DNA of 31,872 nt from UBA931 sp036825435 (GCA_036825435.1 DAISYG010000016.1:1-31872), one strand, 5' to 3'. Counted from the stretch's first letter, positions 7,569 to 15,976 are shown. The notes: a model not told the origin generated them from the letters alone. Numbers and translations are program-made.

Positions 7569-9152
7569 GTGGACTCACCGCAAAAAAACCAAGAAGAAAC
7601 AAAAATTCCCATACCCAGACAATGCCCGCCCATTGAGCGTTTTCGCCTGATCATCGGTGCTTTGTTCGTTCTCGGCGTCGCGGTTTACGCCATACTCAGT
7701 CAAAACATACACGGCGGCGGCACACTCGCCATCATCGCCGCGGCCGTTGGCGCGTATATGGCGATGAACATCGGCGCCAACGACGTCGCCAATAATGTTG
7801 GCCCTGCCGTTGGCTCCAAGGCGATGACGCTGATGACGGCGCTGATCATTGCCGCGATTTTCGAAGCGGCAGGCGCGCTGATCGCGGGCGCGGATGTCGT
7901 TGACACTATCCGCAGCGGCATCATCAAACAGGATGCCATCACCAATGCCGACACCTTTGTCTGGCTGATGCTTGGCGCACTTTTCGCCGCCGCGATCTGG
8001 CTCAACATCGCAACAGCCGTCGGCGCACCCGTTTCCACCACGCACTCCATCGTCGGCGCAGTGTTGGGCGGAGGCTTGGCCGCTAGCGGCGTGCAAGCCG
8101 TAAACTGGCTGGTTCTGATCAACATCGCAGCGAGTTGGATCGTTTCGCCGCTTCTGGGTGGTTTGTTTGCAGCGTGCTTTTTGTACCTGCTCAAACGTCT
8201 GATCATGTACAAAAAAGATATGGCGCAGGCGGCACGCAATATTTTGCCGTGGCTGCTGTCGTTCATGGTCTGGGTTTTTTCCACTTACCTTTTACTCAAA
8301 GGCTTGAGCAATCTCTGGAAAACGGGCTTTATTCAAGCAGTAATCATCGGCCTTCTGCTCGCAATCGCTAGCTTCTTCTGGCTGCGTCGTCGTTACCGCT
8401 CCGAACGCAAAGAAATTGAAAACAGCAAATCAGGCGTCAATGAATTGTTTTCACTGCCGCTTGTTTTTTCCGCTGCGTTGCTCAGCTTTGCACACGGCTC
8501 CAACGATGTCGCCAATGCCGTCGGTCCGCTAGCCGCCATTGTCGATGCCTCGCGCGGCGCGATGACAGCCTCTTCCGGCATTCCGCTCTGGATCATGATG
8601 GTCGGCGCAATCGGCATCTCGCTGGGGCTGGCGCTGTACGGTCCGCGCCTGATCCGCACCGTCGGCACCGAAATCACCGATCTTGATCAAACGCGAGCGT
8701 TCTGCATCGCGCTGTCGGCGGCGATCACCGTGATCTTCGCCAGCCAATTCGGCCTGCCCGTCAGTTCGACGCACATCGCCGTCGGCGGCGTTTTCGGCGT
8801 CGGCTTTCTGCGCGAATATCTCAAGACCAGCTATGCACACATGATTGAGGAAATCCGCGAACATTATCCTCAGGAGCGGCACTCCGAGATCAACGCATTC
8901 ATGCAACGCTTCGAAGCCGCAGCCATCAAGGAACGCGGTGAAATGCTCAAAAAACTCAAGAAGCTCAAGAAAAACGCACCGGTCGCGTTATCCAAAACTG
9001 AACGCAGAAATCTGCGCAGCGTTTATAAAGAAGAGTTAGTCAAACGTTCGCTGGTGATCCGCATCGCCGCCGCTTGGTTGATTACCGTTCCCGCATCAGC
9101 ACTGTTATCCGCACTTTTCTTCTTCATGTTACGTGGGATGATGTTGCCGTAG
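7569..9152 (+). CDS. PiT-family inorganic phosphate transporter
   Basis: A 527-residue multi-spanning inner-membrane protein of the PHO4/PiT family, which takes up phosphate (often as a metal-phosphate complex) driven by the proton or sodium gradient. The family's duplicated signature is present in both halves: GANDVANNVGPAVGSK near residue 70 and AHGSNDVANAVGPLA near residue 308. Each half also has a serine/threonine-rich PVSTTHSIVG or PVSSTHIAVG motif. A charged cytoplasmic stretch with many lysines (about residues 455-500) precedes a final helix. The proposed start is a GTG at 7569 with a weak ribosome site, and an internal start cannot be ruled out. No PhoU-like partner gene is adjacent. 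Confidence 0.92.
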   Translation: MDSPQKNQEETKIPIPRQCPPIERFRLIIGALFVLGVAVYAILSQNIHGGGTLAIIAAAVGAYMAMNIGANDVANNVGPAVGSKAMTLMTALIIAAIFEAAGALIAGADVVDTIRSGIIKQDAITNADTFVWLMLGALFAAAIWLNIATAVGAPVSTTHSIVGAVLGGGLAASGVQAVNWLVLINIAASWIVSPLLGGLFAACFLYLLKRLIMYKKDMAQAARNILPWLLSFMVWVFSTYLLLKGLSNLWKTGFIQAVIIGLLLAIASFFWLRRRYRSERKEIENSKSGVNELFSLPLVFSAALLSFAHGSNDVANAVGPLAAIVDASRGAMTASSGIPLWIMMVGAIGISLGLALYGPRLIRTVGTEITDLDQTRAFCIALSAAITVIFASQFGLPVSSTHIAVGGVFGVGFLREYLKTSYAHMIEEIREHYPQERHSEINAFMQRFEAAAIKERGEMLKKLKKLKKNAPVALSKTERRNLRSVYKEELVKRSLVIRIAAAWLITVPASALLSALFFFMLRGMMLP

Positions 9153-9242
9153 TCAGACGTCAGGGATCAGCAAAAAACGGCGTGAAACTTGATTGCCGCC
9201 GCTTTCAGATGACCGTGATCAGATGCAGGGAATCAGGAATAA

Positions 9243-9297
9243 GACGATGTTGGCGAAGGTAATACATCACCGATGATGCCTCGCCATTTCCCAATAT
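9243..9297. repeat. 55-base dispersed repeat, copy A
   Basis: gacgatgttggcgaaggtaa and the following sequence up to ccaatat resemble 18092-18146 (gacgatgctggcgaagataa ... gccaatatt). Both copies adjoin another repeat of the region, so this looks like a modular repeat. The copies differ at many bases in the middle. Confidence 0.6.
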
Positions 9298-9300
9298 AGC

Positions 9301-9374
9301 CGTCATTCCCGCGCAGGCGGGAATCCAGAAAAATGAGCCACGTTGACTGGATCCCCGCCTTCGCGGGAATGACG
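9301..9374. repeat. Inverted repeat of the CGTCATTCCCGCG type
   Basis: Two 28-base arms (9301-9328 and 9347-9374) are near-perfect inverted complements, opening CGTCATTCCCGCG and closing CGCGGGAATGACG, around an 18-base centre. A shorter relative lies between feoB and feoC (13111-13134). Such palindromes are frequent in proteobacterial intergenic DNA. Confidence 0.85.
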
Positions 9375-9415
9375 CCGAAGCAGGGGCATTCTTCATACAA
9401 AGCGTCTATTTGTTT

Positions 9416-9574
9416 AAGGAACCACTGATTAATTACTGCGCACGCGCAACACGGCGTTGGAATTTTCCTCAAAATGCTCATTTACTGCCGTGTAAACTCC
9501 GCTTTTCGTCGCGCTTTTTGGAAAATGCGCCGCCTTGTCTTGCTCACGCTCGTCACATTAATCAGCGATTCCTT
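9416..9574 (-). mobile_element. MITE-like element, copy 1
   Basis: About 159 bases bounded by 18-base terminal inverted repeats: AAGGAACCACTGATTAAT at the left and, reverse-complemented, AAGGAATCGCTGATTAAT at the right (16 of 18 identical). No coding capacity. The interior, read on the minus strand, includes GCGGAGTTTAC, CATTTTGAGGA and ATTCCAACGCCGT, which recur in the same order in the copy at 27835-27986. The left half recurs inside the 378-bp tandem array. The size, TIRs and dispersed copies fit a non-autonomous transposable element. The parent transposase is not in the window. Confidence 0.75.
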
Positions 9575-9734
9575 ATGTTGTTGACCATACAAGAAGACGC
9601 GGTTCCATGCTACGAGCGCAAATTTTCCAGCTCTCAAATTTCCATCGGAACCCAAAGTGTTGCAAATTCGGTCTTTTTCCATTTTCATCAACAACAATTG
9701 GCGAAGAAAAGGCATTGATTAGACGAATCTCGCC

Positions 9735-9740
9735 TATAAT
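9735..9740 (+). promoter_or_regulatory. Likely -10 box for beta-helix gene 1
   Basis: A perfect TATAAT lies 71 bases before the proposed start of the beta-helix gene. No convincing -35 box stands at the usual distance (ttgatt is only 14 bases away), so the assignment is tentative. Confidence 0.4.
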
Positions 9741-9810
9741 GCGAATGTATTTATGGTCGCACAGCAACATCTTTCATCAAACTTTTACGCCTCTTGAAAT
9801 GGAGCTTGGC

Positions 9811-11382
9811 ATGAATCATTTCTTCTTGAAAACACGCGTTGGCAAAAGCTTTCTCGTCTTAACGGCTTTCTTCTTTGCAACCAGCCTCGCGCATTCGGCG
9901 ACGATCACCGTCAATAGCGCGGCGGATGGTTCGGATGCAACCAGTTGCACACTGCGCGATGCGGTGGCGGCTGCGAATGGCGATAGCGTGGTTGGCGGGT
10001 GTACCGCAGGAAGCGGCACGGACACCATCGTCTTTGACGCCTCTCTCGCCAACACCACGATTGAAGTGGCGAACGGCGGCCAAATCGAAATCTCTTCAGA
10101 CCTCACCATTGACGGTGGCGCCAACAACATCACGCTCGATGCCGACCCCGGCACTGGAGCCAGCAACCGCATCTTCTACGTCAGCGGCGGCACGCAGCTC
10201 ACCGTCGAAAACCTGACCTTCCAGAACGGGAATGCGGGAAGCGGCAGTACCAATTACGGCGGCGCGATCATGGTCAACATCGGCAGCCACACACTCACCG
10301 TCAACCGCTGCGCGTTTGACAACAACCGCGCAGAGTACGGCGGCGCGATTGATATTAATGATTCCTCCAGCACCATTCTTGTCAGCGACAGCACCTTTAC
10401 CGGCAATACGGCGACGAGCATCGGCGGCGCGATTTATGCGAGCAACGCCACGGTGTCGGCGAGCACCTTCTCCGACAATAGTGCGACCTACGGCGGCGGC
10501 GCGATTAATGCGAGCAACGCCACGGTGTCGGCGAGCACCTTCACCAGCAATACGGCGACGGACGGCGGCGCGATTTATGCGTATTACAATGCCACGGTGT
10601 CGGCGAGCACCTTCACTGGCAATTCGGCGACGGACCTGGGCGGCGCGATTTATGCGGATGAGAATCTCTACGCCCGCCACTTGACGATGGTCAACAACAC
10701 GGCAACCAACGACGGCGCGTCGGTTTATGTGTATGGCTATGGCGGCAGCAAAACCATGGTCATCCACAACAGCATCATCGTCGGCGCCAACGCCAACGAC
10801 CATTGCGCGGTGGACGACGGAAGCACGTCCATCACCGGCAGCTACAACCTGGAATGGGTCAGCGGCAGCGGCGATCAGACTTCCTGCTCGCAAGCCGCTT
10901 CTCCGCAACCGGTTTCGGCAGGAGCGGCAACGCAGGTTTCCGACATCGTTGCCACCACCCTCGCCAACAACGGCGGCCCGACGCAGACTTTGGCATTGCC
11001 CAACGGCAGCCCCGCCATCGGCAAGGCGGATGCAACAACACCAACCGGCACATCGCAGATGTGGGATTTCACTGCCAGCGACTGGACCGACGCCACCGAA
11101 GATCAACGCGGGTATGGACGCCTTCCGGTCGCTGACGGACGCGACCTCGGCGCGTTTGAAACCAATGCGCTGGGGTTTACGCCCGCCGCTTTGCCCGCAG
11201 GCACAGAGGGCGCTTCTTTATACGGCAACACCGGTGGGCACGGCGAGCGGCGGAACGCCAGCACTGATATTTTCCGCAACGAGCTTGCCGACGGGCATGA
11301 ATATTGGCCCAGACACAGGAAATATTTCAGGAACACCGACGCAGGCGGGAACGTTTTCGGTTCAGGTGACGGTGGCGGATAG
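9811..11382 (+). pseudogene. CSLREA/beta-helix surface protein 1, frameshifted near the 3' end
   Basis: A 523-residue reading frame for an exported surface protein. A signal peptide (about residues 1-28) is followed by a CSLREA-type segment (NSAADG ... SCTLRDAVAAAN), then a long right-handed beta-helix rich in GGAIYA and SASTF repeats, then an NGGPTQTLALPNGSPAIG block. After TEGAS the frame turns to nonsense and stops at 11382. The expected continuation (Ig-like domain and C-terminal anchor) is intact in another frame at about 11220-11536. One extra T in the run 11217-11219 explains this. GGAG six bases before the ATG at 9811 supports the start. It may be a true pseudogene, a phase-variable gene or a sequencing error. 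The role is probably adhesion or surface structure, by family analogy only. Confidence 0.8.
10429..10660 (+). repeat. Coding tandem repeat in beta-helix gene 1
   Basis: Units of 69-75 bases begin at 10429, 10501, 10570 and 10645, each starting GCGATT and, in the first three, containing the almost invariant GCCACGGTGTCGGCGAGCAC. Each encodes one beta-helix rung (GGAI-A--NATVSASTF--N-AT). High nucleotide identity between units implies recent duplication or gene conversion and allows copy-number change in frame. Confidence 0.85.
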
Positions 11383-11536
11383 CGCAGGCCGCGCGGTGAC
11401 GCACGTGCTGCCGCTTTTGATTCAACCCCGCGCGCTGCCCGCGGGCGTTTCCATCCCCGTGCTGCCGCTGCCGCTGTTGCTGCTGCTGGCGGGACTGGTC
11501 GGGTTGATTGGCGTGAGGCGGTTCGGGGTTCAGTGA
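11220..11536 (+). pseudogene. Displaced 3' part of beta-helix gene 1: Ig-like domain and C-terminal sorting signal
   Basis: Read in the frame shifted relative to the upstream part, this stretch encodes YTATPVGTASGGTPALIF, a putative Ig-like repeat with SLPTGMNIGPDTGNISGTP and TFSVQVTVADSAG, and then a tail of the IPTL-CTERM kind: VSIPVLPLP, a run of leucines with LAGLVGLIGV, and a final RRFGVQ. The motif, hydrophobic helix and basic end form the usual tripartite sorting signal of surface-anchored proteins in betaproteobacteria. Joined to 9811-11219 without the extra T, the protein would be about 574 residues. Confidence 0.75.
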
Positions 11537-11583
11537 TCAAGTTGCAGGAGGCAGGAGGCGGAAAAGTTGGATCAATGATTTTG

Positions 11584-11626
11584 ACCCTCTCCCCCGACCC
11601 CTCTCCCACAAGTGGGCGAGGGGAGC
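11584..11626 (-). repeat. Dispersed repeat of the CCCTCTCCCCC type, copy A
   Basis: accctctcccccgacccctc followed by tcccacaagtgggcgagggg. The reverse complement recurs with few changes at 17941-17983. An internal hairpin (CTCCCACAAGTGGGCGAGG) is visible. It follows the broken beta-helix gene by about 50 bases, and its T-free flanks argue against a standard terminator. Confidence 0.75.
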
Positions 11627-11643
11627 GTTATCCGCCGCGAAAA

Positions 11644-12720
11644 ACGCATCGTGGAAACGGTGCGTTTTTTTGTTGTCTGCTGCTCATGTCCCAGTCTTTG
11701 CTTTATGTCAAAGCATCCAAGAAACGGCTGTCATTGCGAGCCGACGAAGTCGGCGTGGCAATCCAGGGGTTTTAAGGAAGCGCTGATGAATGTCGCGAGC
11801 GCGGGCAAGACAAGGCGGAATTCGACGAAAAAGCGGAGTTTGCTACCGTTGCAAAAACCCCTGGATTGCCACGTCGCTACGCTCCTCGCAATGACAGTTT
11901 TATTCTTGGGTATTTTGGTGGAAAAGGAACGTTTTGCGCTTTGGTGAAGAAAAGCGGTGGGAAAGGAACGTTTTGCGCTTGAGTGAAGAAAAGCGGTGGA
12001 TAACGCATCGTGGAAGTCGCAAAAGTGCGCAAAAGCAGTGCGTTTTTTTGTTGTTTGCCGCTCATGTCCCAGTCTTTGCTTTATGTCAAAGCATCCAAGA
12101 AACGGCTGTCATTGCGAGCCGACGAAGTCGGCGTGGCAATCCAGGGGTTTTAAGGAAGCGCTGATGAATGTCGCGAGCGCGGGCAAGACAAGGCGGAATT
12201 CGACGAAAAAGCGGAGTTTGCTACCGTTGCAAAAACCCCTGGATTGCCACGTCGCTACGCTCCTCGCAATGACAGTTTTATTCTTGGGTATTTTGGTGGG
12301 AAAGGAACGTTTTGCGCTTGAGTGAAGAAAAGCGGCGGGAAAGGAACGTTTTTGCGCTTTGGTGAAGAAAAGCGGTGGATAACGCATCGTGGAAGTCGCA
12401 AAAGTGCGCAAAAGCAGTGCGTTTTTTTGTTGTTTGCCGCTCATGTCCCAGTCTTTGCTTTATGTCAAAGCATCCAAGAAACGGCTGTCATTGCGAGCCG
12501 ACGAAGTCGGCGTGGCAATCCAGGGGTTTTAAGGAAGCGCTGATGAATGTCGCGAGCGCGGGCAAGACAAGGCGGAATTCGACGAAAAAGCGGAGTTTGC
12601 TACCGTTGCAAAAACCCCTGGATTGCCACGTCGCTACGCTCCTCGCAATGACAGTTTTATTCTTGGATATTTTGGTGGGAAAGGAACGTTTTGCGCTTGA
12701 GCGAAGAAAAGCGGTGGAAA
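11644..12720. repeat. 378-bp unit in three tandem copies
   Basis: The landmark tcatgtcccagtctttgctt occurs at 11684, 12062 and 12441, giving periods of 378 and 379 bases. The units are nearly identical. Each contains a hairpin-like start (acgcatcgtgg ... cagtgcgtttttttgttg in units 2 and 3), the inverted-repeat cassette described separately, and a 39-base sub-unit (gaaaggaacgttttgcgctt ... gaagaaaagcg) present twice in units 1 and 2 and once in unit 3. All long open frames here are repeat artefacts without coding signals. The nearly 1.3 kb between the beta-helix gene and feoC contains only this array and flanking repeats. Confidence 0.9.
11730..11897. repeat. Composite inverted-repeat cassette carrying half a MITE (also 12108-12275 and 12487-12654)
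   Basis: Arms of about 43 bases (11730-11773, gtcattgcgagccgacgaag ... ccaggggtttt; 11854-11897, aaaacccctggattgccacg ... atgacag) are inverted complements apart from a few central bases. The 80-base centre (11774-11853) starts aaggaagcgctgatgaatgt and continues gagcgcgggcaagacaaggc, matching the end of the MITE at 9574 read on the minus strand, and runs to gcggagtttgc. The three tandem units hold the same cassette. Confidence 0.85.
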
Positions 12721-12819
12721 ACGAAGGTTTTATGAGCTTAGGCGAAGAAAGACAGAGACGGCGGATAACGCCGCGCTAACCCGTCCCATGGCTTTGTTTG
12801 AGTGGACGCCGTCTACTTT

Positions 12820-13083
12820 TCAAGCTTCTTGACGCCAGCGATAAATAATCGATGACGGTGAATCGCATCCTGCTACTGAGCAACTGGAGCAACTGCCGCC
12901 ACTGCTGCAACCATTGGTCGCGACGATATCCTGCATTTTCTGCGCGACAACGTTTCCCTTGCGTACCCAGTGTTCCACCATCGGCTGCACGGCGCTTTCG
13001 GGAATGTCAAAATGGCGCGCCAGATCAGACAGGCGCACCATTTTATGTTCTTTGATGTAATCGCGCAGTTCCAGAAGAATCAT
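12820..13083 (-). CDS. feoC: FeoC-like iron-transport protein with Cys cluster
   Basis: An 87-residue protein encoded directly after feoB. The N-terminal two-thirds (MILLELRDYIKE ... RHFDIPESAVQPMVEHWVRKG) is a winged-helix fold typical of FeoC. The C-terminal part has four cysteines spaced C-X5-C-X2-C-X4-C (CSSGGSCSSCSVAGC), the arrangement proposed to bind an iron-sulfur cluster in FeoC. FeoC is thought to stabilise or regulate FeoB. The ATG at 13083 gives the family length; the longer open frame upstream would run through a palindromic repeat into feoB. Spacing to the feoB stop is 62 bases. Confidence 0.85.
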   Translation of the reverse strand: MILLELRDYIKEHKMVRLSDLARHFDIPESAVQPMVEHWVRKGNVVAQKMQDIVATNGCSSGGSCSSCSVAGCDSPSSIIYRWRQEA

Positions 13084-13110
13084 GATGGGCCAAACGTTTT
13101 TCTCTGCCGC

Positions 13111-13134
13111 CATTCCCGCCTGCGCGAGAATGAC
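13111..13134. repeat. Short palindrome between feoB and feoC
   Basis: CATTCCCGCCTGCGCGAGAA followed by TGAC is a near-palindrome and a short relative of the inverted repeat at 9301-9374. It sits within the 62-base gap between feoB and feoC, where a hairpin in the transcript could lower feoC expression or protect the feoAB message. That role is inferred from position only. Confidence 0.65.
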
Positions 13135-13145
13135 GGTTTTTTGTA

Positions 13146-15566
13146 TCAGCAACACCCGCTATCAAACGATTTCGCCGGTGGCAATTTGACATCGCGCTGC
13201 GACAAGCCGAAGTAGCGCAGGATGAAGAACAATCCCACCAGCGCCGCAGCAAGCCCGACCAACCACAATCCTGCGCTCGCCGGAGACGTGCTGAGCAGCG
13301 ACAACTGATAGTACACCGTCGCGCACACCCACGCGAGAACGAATGTCCACACGGCAACCATCAGCGTCCATTTTGTCCCTGCTTCACGGTACACCGCGCC
13401 CAAAGCCGCAGCACACGGCGTATAGAGCAGGATAAAGATCAGGAACGCGATCACGGCACCCGTCGAACCAAATGCAATATGAATTTGCGAAACGGCTGCG
13501 TCTGATACTTCCTGATCTTCACTGACGCTTTCCACATCGCCCAACGTGCCCGATATCCCGAGCGGATCAGCAAATGCCGAAACTAGTTCGCTGAGGTTCG
13601 CTGGAATCGTCGCAAACGCTTCTTTGACGCCTTCCATCGGTTCATAACCACCTTCTTCTTCACCTTCTTCGGCATCGTCACTGCCCATTTGCGAGTAAAG
13701 CGCGTTGAGCGTGCCGATCACGGCTTCTTTGGCGAAGATACCGGTGAAGATACCGACCGTGGCTGGCCAGTTCTTTTCTTCGATACCCATCGGCGTAAAC
13801 ACCGGTGTGATCGTTTTGCCAATATTGGATAACACGGATTGATCGGTATCTTCGTTACCGAAGCTGCCGTCGGTGCCGAGTGAGTTGAAGAAGCTCAATA
13901 CCATCACCATCAACACAATCGCTTTACCGGCACGGATGATGAAGCTCTTCAAACGTTCCCACGTCAGCGTCAGGATGTTGCGCAGCGTTGGCATCCGGTA
14001 CGGCGGCAATTCCATGATGAACGGTGTGATCGCACCCGGCAGCAAGGTATGTTTGAGCACCAGCCCCGTCAGAATCGCAATCGCGATACCACCGGTGTAA
14101 AGACCGAATACGACGTTTTGCCCGTTGATCGGGAAAAAAATCGCAACCAATAAAGCATAGACCGGCAAGCGCGCACCGCACGACATGTACGGAATCATCA
14201 TGATCGACATCAGCCGGTCGCGGTTGCTTTCCAGCGTGCGCGTGCCCATGATCGCGGGTACGTTGCAGCCGAAGCCAACCAACATCGGCACAAACGCTTT
14301 GCCCGGCAAGCCAATTGCGCGCATGCCGCGATCAACCACCATCGCCGCACGCGCCAAGTAGCCCGAATCTTCGAGGAACGACAAACACAAAAACATCGCG
14401 GCGATCACCGGCACGAATGTGGACACGGTTTGGATACCGCCGCCCAGACCGTTCGACAGCACCGCCACCAGCCATTCCGGTGCGTTGATACCTTCCAACA
14501 GATAAGCTGAACCATCGACGAGAAGCGTACCGAACAAAATATCGAAGAAGTCGATGAACGCCGAACCGACGTTGATCGCCAATAAAAACATCAGATACAT
14601 CGCGCCCAGGAAAACCGGAATGCCGGTGATGCGCCCCAGTGCAAAACGGTCAAGGAACGATGTTAGCGATTTGCTGGCTTCGCGCGGGTGATGGATCACT
14701 TCGCGACACATCGCATCAATCGCATCGTAGCGGGCACTCGCCAGCGCGATGTCGATTTCGCCATCGCACCATTCGGATAATAGTTTTCGACATGCGTCGA
14801 TTTCGGTGCGTGTTTCTTCGCTCAGTTGTGCATCGTTGTCCGTCAGCAGCAATGCGTCAAGCAGTGCCCAGCGCGACATCTGATGCAGTTCACTTTTTTC
14901 CGGCAGATTTTTCAGATATTCGGCGAGCAGCGCTTCCTGCTTTTCGCCCAGCGTCGTGATTTTCGGATTGGGACGCCGCTTTTCAACCGCGACACGATGA
15001 ATCGTCTGCCGCAGCTCCGCGATGCCTTCGCCGCGACTGGCGGAAATCGCGACCACCGGACAACCCAGTTTTTCTTCGAGCAGGTGAACGTCGATTTCTT
15101 CGCCGCTGTTGCGAACGGCGTCGATCATGTTCAGCGCCACCACCATCGGCTGACCAAGGTCGAGTAGTTGAAACGTCAAATAGAGATTGCGTTGCAGGTT
15201 GGTCGCATCGACTATATTGACAATCAGCGTGTCTTTTTCGCTGACGACAAAATTGCGCGCGATCAACTCATCCTGCCCAATGCCCGCCGCCGCGCTTTCG
15301 CTTTCGATGGCATACGTGCCGGGTAAGTCGATGACTTCGATACGCTTGCGCCCGTTTCGCTCTTTGTGATCTTCCGATTTTGCGTCAGGAGGAGCTAAGG
15401 TGCCACGGCGAACATCGTTGACGTAGAAAAATCCGGATTTGCGATCAACCGTCACACCGGGCCAGTTGCCCGTGCGTTGATGCGAGCCGGTCAGCGCGTT
15501 GAATAATGTGGTTTTGCCGCTGTTCGGGTTTCCGATCAGCGCGATCTGGTGCGCAGCTTTGCTCAT
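13146..15566 (-). CDS. feoB: Ferrous iron transporter FeoB
   Basis: An 806-residue GTPase-linked Fe(II) permease of the inner membrane. The N-terminal G domain shows G1 GNPNSGKT (residues 12-19), G3 DLPGTYAIES and G4 ALNMID. A helical insertion follows to about residue 275, then the membrane domain with the Gate motifs, including FLEDSGYLARAAMVVDR and FVPMLVGFGCNVPAIMGTR. The second membrane block contains GIFAKEAVIGTLNALY and a cytoplasmic acidic loop (DDAEEGEEEGG). The C terminus ends DSGCC. The start at 15566 overlaps the feoA stop (ATGA). Classical three-gene feoABC operon. Confidence 0.97.
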   Translation of the reverse strand: MSKAAHQIALIGNPNSGKTTLFNALTGSHQRTGNWPGVTVDRKSGFFYVNDVRRGTLAPPDAKSEDHKERNGRKRIEVIDLPGTYAIESESAAAGIGQDELIARNFVVSEKDTLIVNIVDATNLQRNLYLTFQLLDLGQPMVVALNMIDAVRNSGEEIDVHLLEEKLGCPVVAISASRGEGIAELRQTIHRVAVEKRRPNPKITTLGEKQEALLAEYLKNLPEKSELHQMSRWALLDALLLTDNDAQLSEETRTEIDACRKLLSEWCDGEIDIALASARYDAIDAMCREVIHHPREASKSLTSFLDRFALGRITGIPVFLGAMYLMFLLAINVGSAFIDFFDILFGTLLVDGSAYLLEGINAPEWLVAVLSNGLGGGIQTVSTFVPVIAAMFLCLSFLEDSGYLARAAMVVDRGMRAIGLPGKAFVPMLVGFGCNVPAIMGTRTLESNRDRLMSIMMIPYMSCGARLPVYALLVAIFFPINGQNVVFGLYTGGIAIAILTGLVLKHTLLPGAITPFIMELPPYRMPTLRNILTLTWERLKSFIIRAGKAIVLMVMVLSFFNSLGTDGSFGNEDTDQSVLSNIGKTITPVFTPMGIEEKNWPATVGIFTGIFAKEAVIGTLNALYSQMGSDDAEEGEEEGGYEPMEGVKEAFATIPANLSELVSAFADPLGISGTLGDVESVSEDQEVSDAAVSQIHIAFGSTGAVIAFLIFILLYTPCAAALGAVYREAGTKWTLMVAVWTFVLAWVCATVYYQLSLLSTSPASAGLWLVGLAAALVGLFFILRYFGLSQRDVKLPPAKSFDSGCC

Positions 15567-15805
15567 AATTGACAGGTCTCCACAGCGATGGCCGCAGCCT
15601 CTGTTTTGCGCAGACACAGATGGAAACCACGCATTTCGATTTCGATCGGATCGCCAAGCGGTGCAACGCGAACCACGCGCAAATAACAACCGGGCGTGAT
15701 GCCCATCGCCAGCAATTTGCGACGAAACGGCGCGGCGCTTTCCGTGAGTTTGGTGATCAGCGCCTGTTGGCCAAACGGCAGTTGATCGAGTGTGGTAACT
15801 GGCAT
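15563..15805 (-). CDS. feoA: Ferrous iron transport protein FeoA
   Basis: An 80-residue SH3-like cytosolic protein required with FeoB for Fe(II) uptake. Family features include the LAMGITPGCYLRVVRVAPLG core, the GDPIEIEMRGF strand and the LCLRKTEAAAI end. GGGAG lies eight bases before the ATG. The stop codon overlaps the feoB start, indicating translational coupling. The upstream promoter is overlapped by a Fur box. Confidence 0.95.
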   Translation of the reverse strand: MPVTTLDQLPFGQQALITKLTESAAPFRRKLLAMGITPGCYLRVVRVAPLGDPIEIEMRGFHLCLRKTEAAAIAVETCQL

Positions 15806-15825
15806 TCCTTAAGCTCCCGGCAATA

Positions 15826-15850
15826 GATAATGAGAATTGATCTCAATTAT
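15826..15850. promoter_or_regulatory. Fur box of the feo operon
   Basis: GATAATGAGAATTGATCTC matches the 19-base Fur consensus GATAATGATAATCATTATC at 14 positions, and it contains its own dyad TGAGA-N5-TCTCA. It overlaps the proposed -10 box of feoA and lies about 20 bases before the start codon, the expected site for iron-dependent repression. Confidence 0.8.
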
Positions 15851-15873
15851 AAGCAAAAATTAAATTCAGGCAA
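15846..15873 (-). promoter_or_regulatory. Probable promoter of feoABC
   Basis: On the minus strand TTGCCT (-35, 15868-15873), a 16-base AT-rich spacer, and a perfect TATAAT (-10, 15846-15851). The -10 box overlaps the Fur box. Confidence 0.6.
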
Positions 15874-15970
15874 TAGAAAAACGTTAAAAATAGCAGCCAG
15901 AAAGAAATTTAATGCGACAGCATATTCTGTCGCTCGCCTGCCGCTCAGTCGCAACACCTGAGAAGGTCGT

Positions 15971-15976
15971 TATAAT
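15971..15976 (+). promoter_or_regulatory. Likely -10 box of cysS
   Basis: A perfect TATAAT lies 34 bases before the cysS ATG in the divergent feoA-cysS gap. The -35 region is not recognisable. Confidence 0.4.

Noticed and set aside
7325..7654. 109-codon minus-strand frame between lptG and the phosphate transporter
   Set aside because: It overlaps both flanking genes and has no recognised homologue. Part looks protein-like, so it is mentioned only as a possible remnant.
10096..11106. 336-codon minus-strand frame opposite beta-helix gene 1
   Set aside because: It mirrors the repetitive codon pattern of the beta-helix and has no recognisable domain.
11934..12779. Open frames of 73-134 codons across the 378-bp array
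   Set aside because: They recur in register with the repeat units, change frame between strands, lack ribosome sites and translate the interspersed repeats, so they are artefacts.
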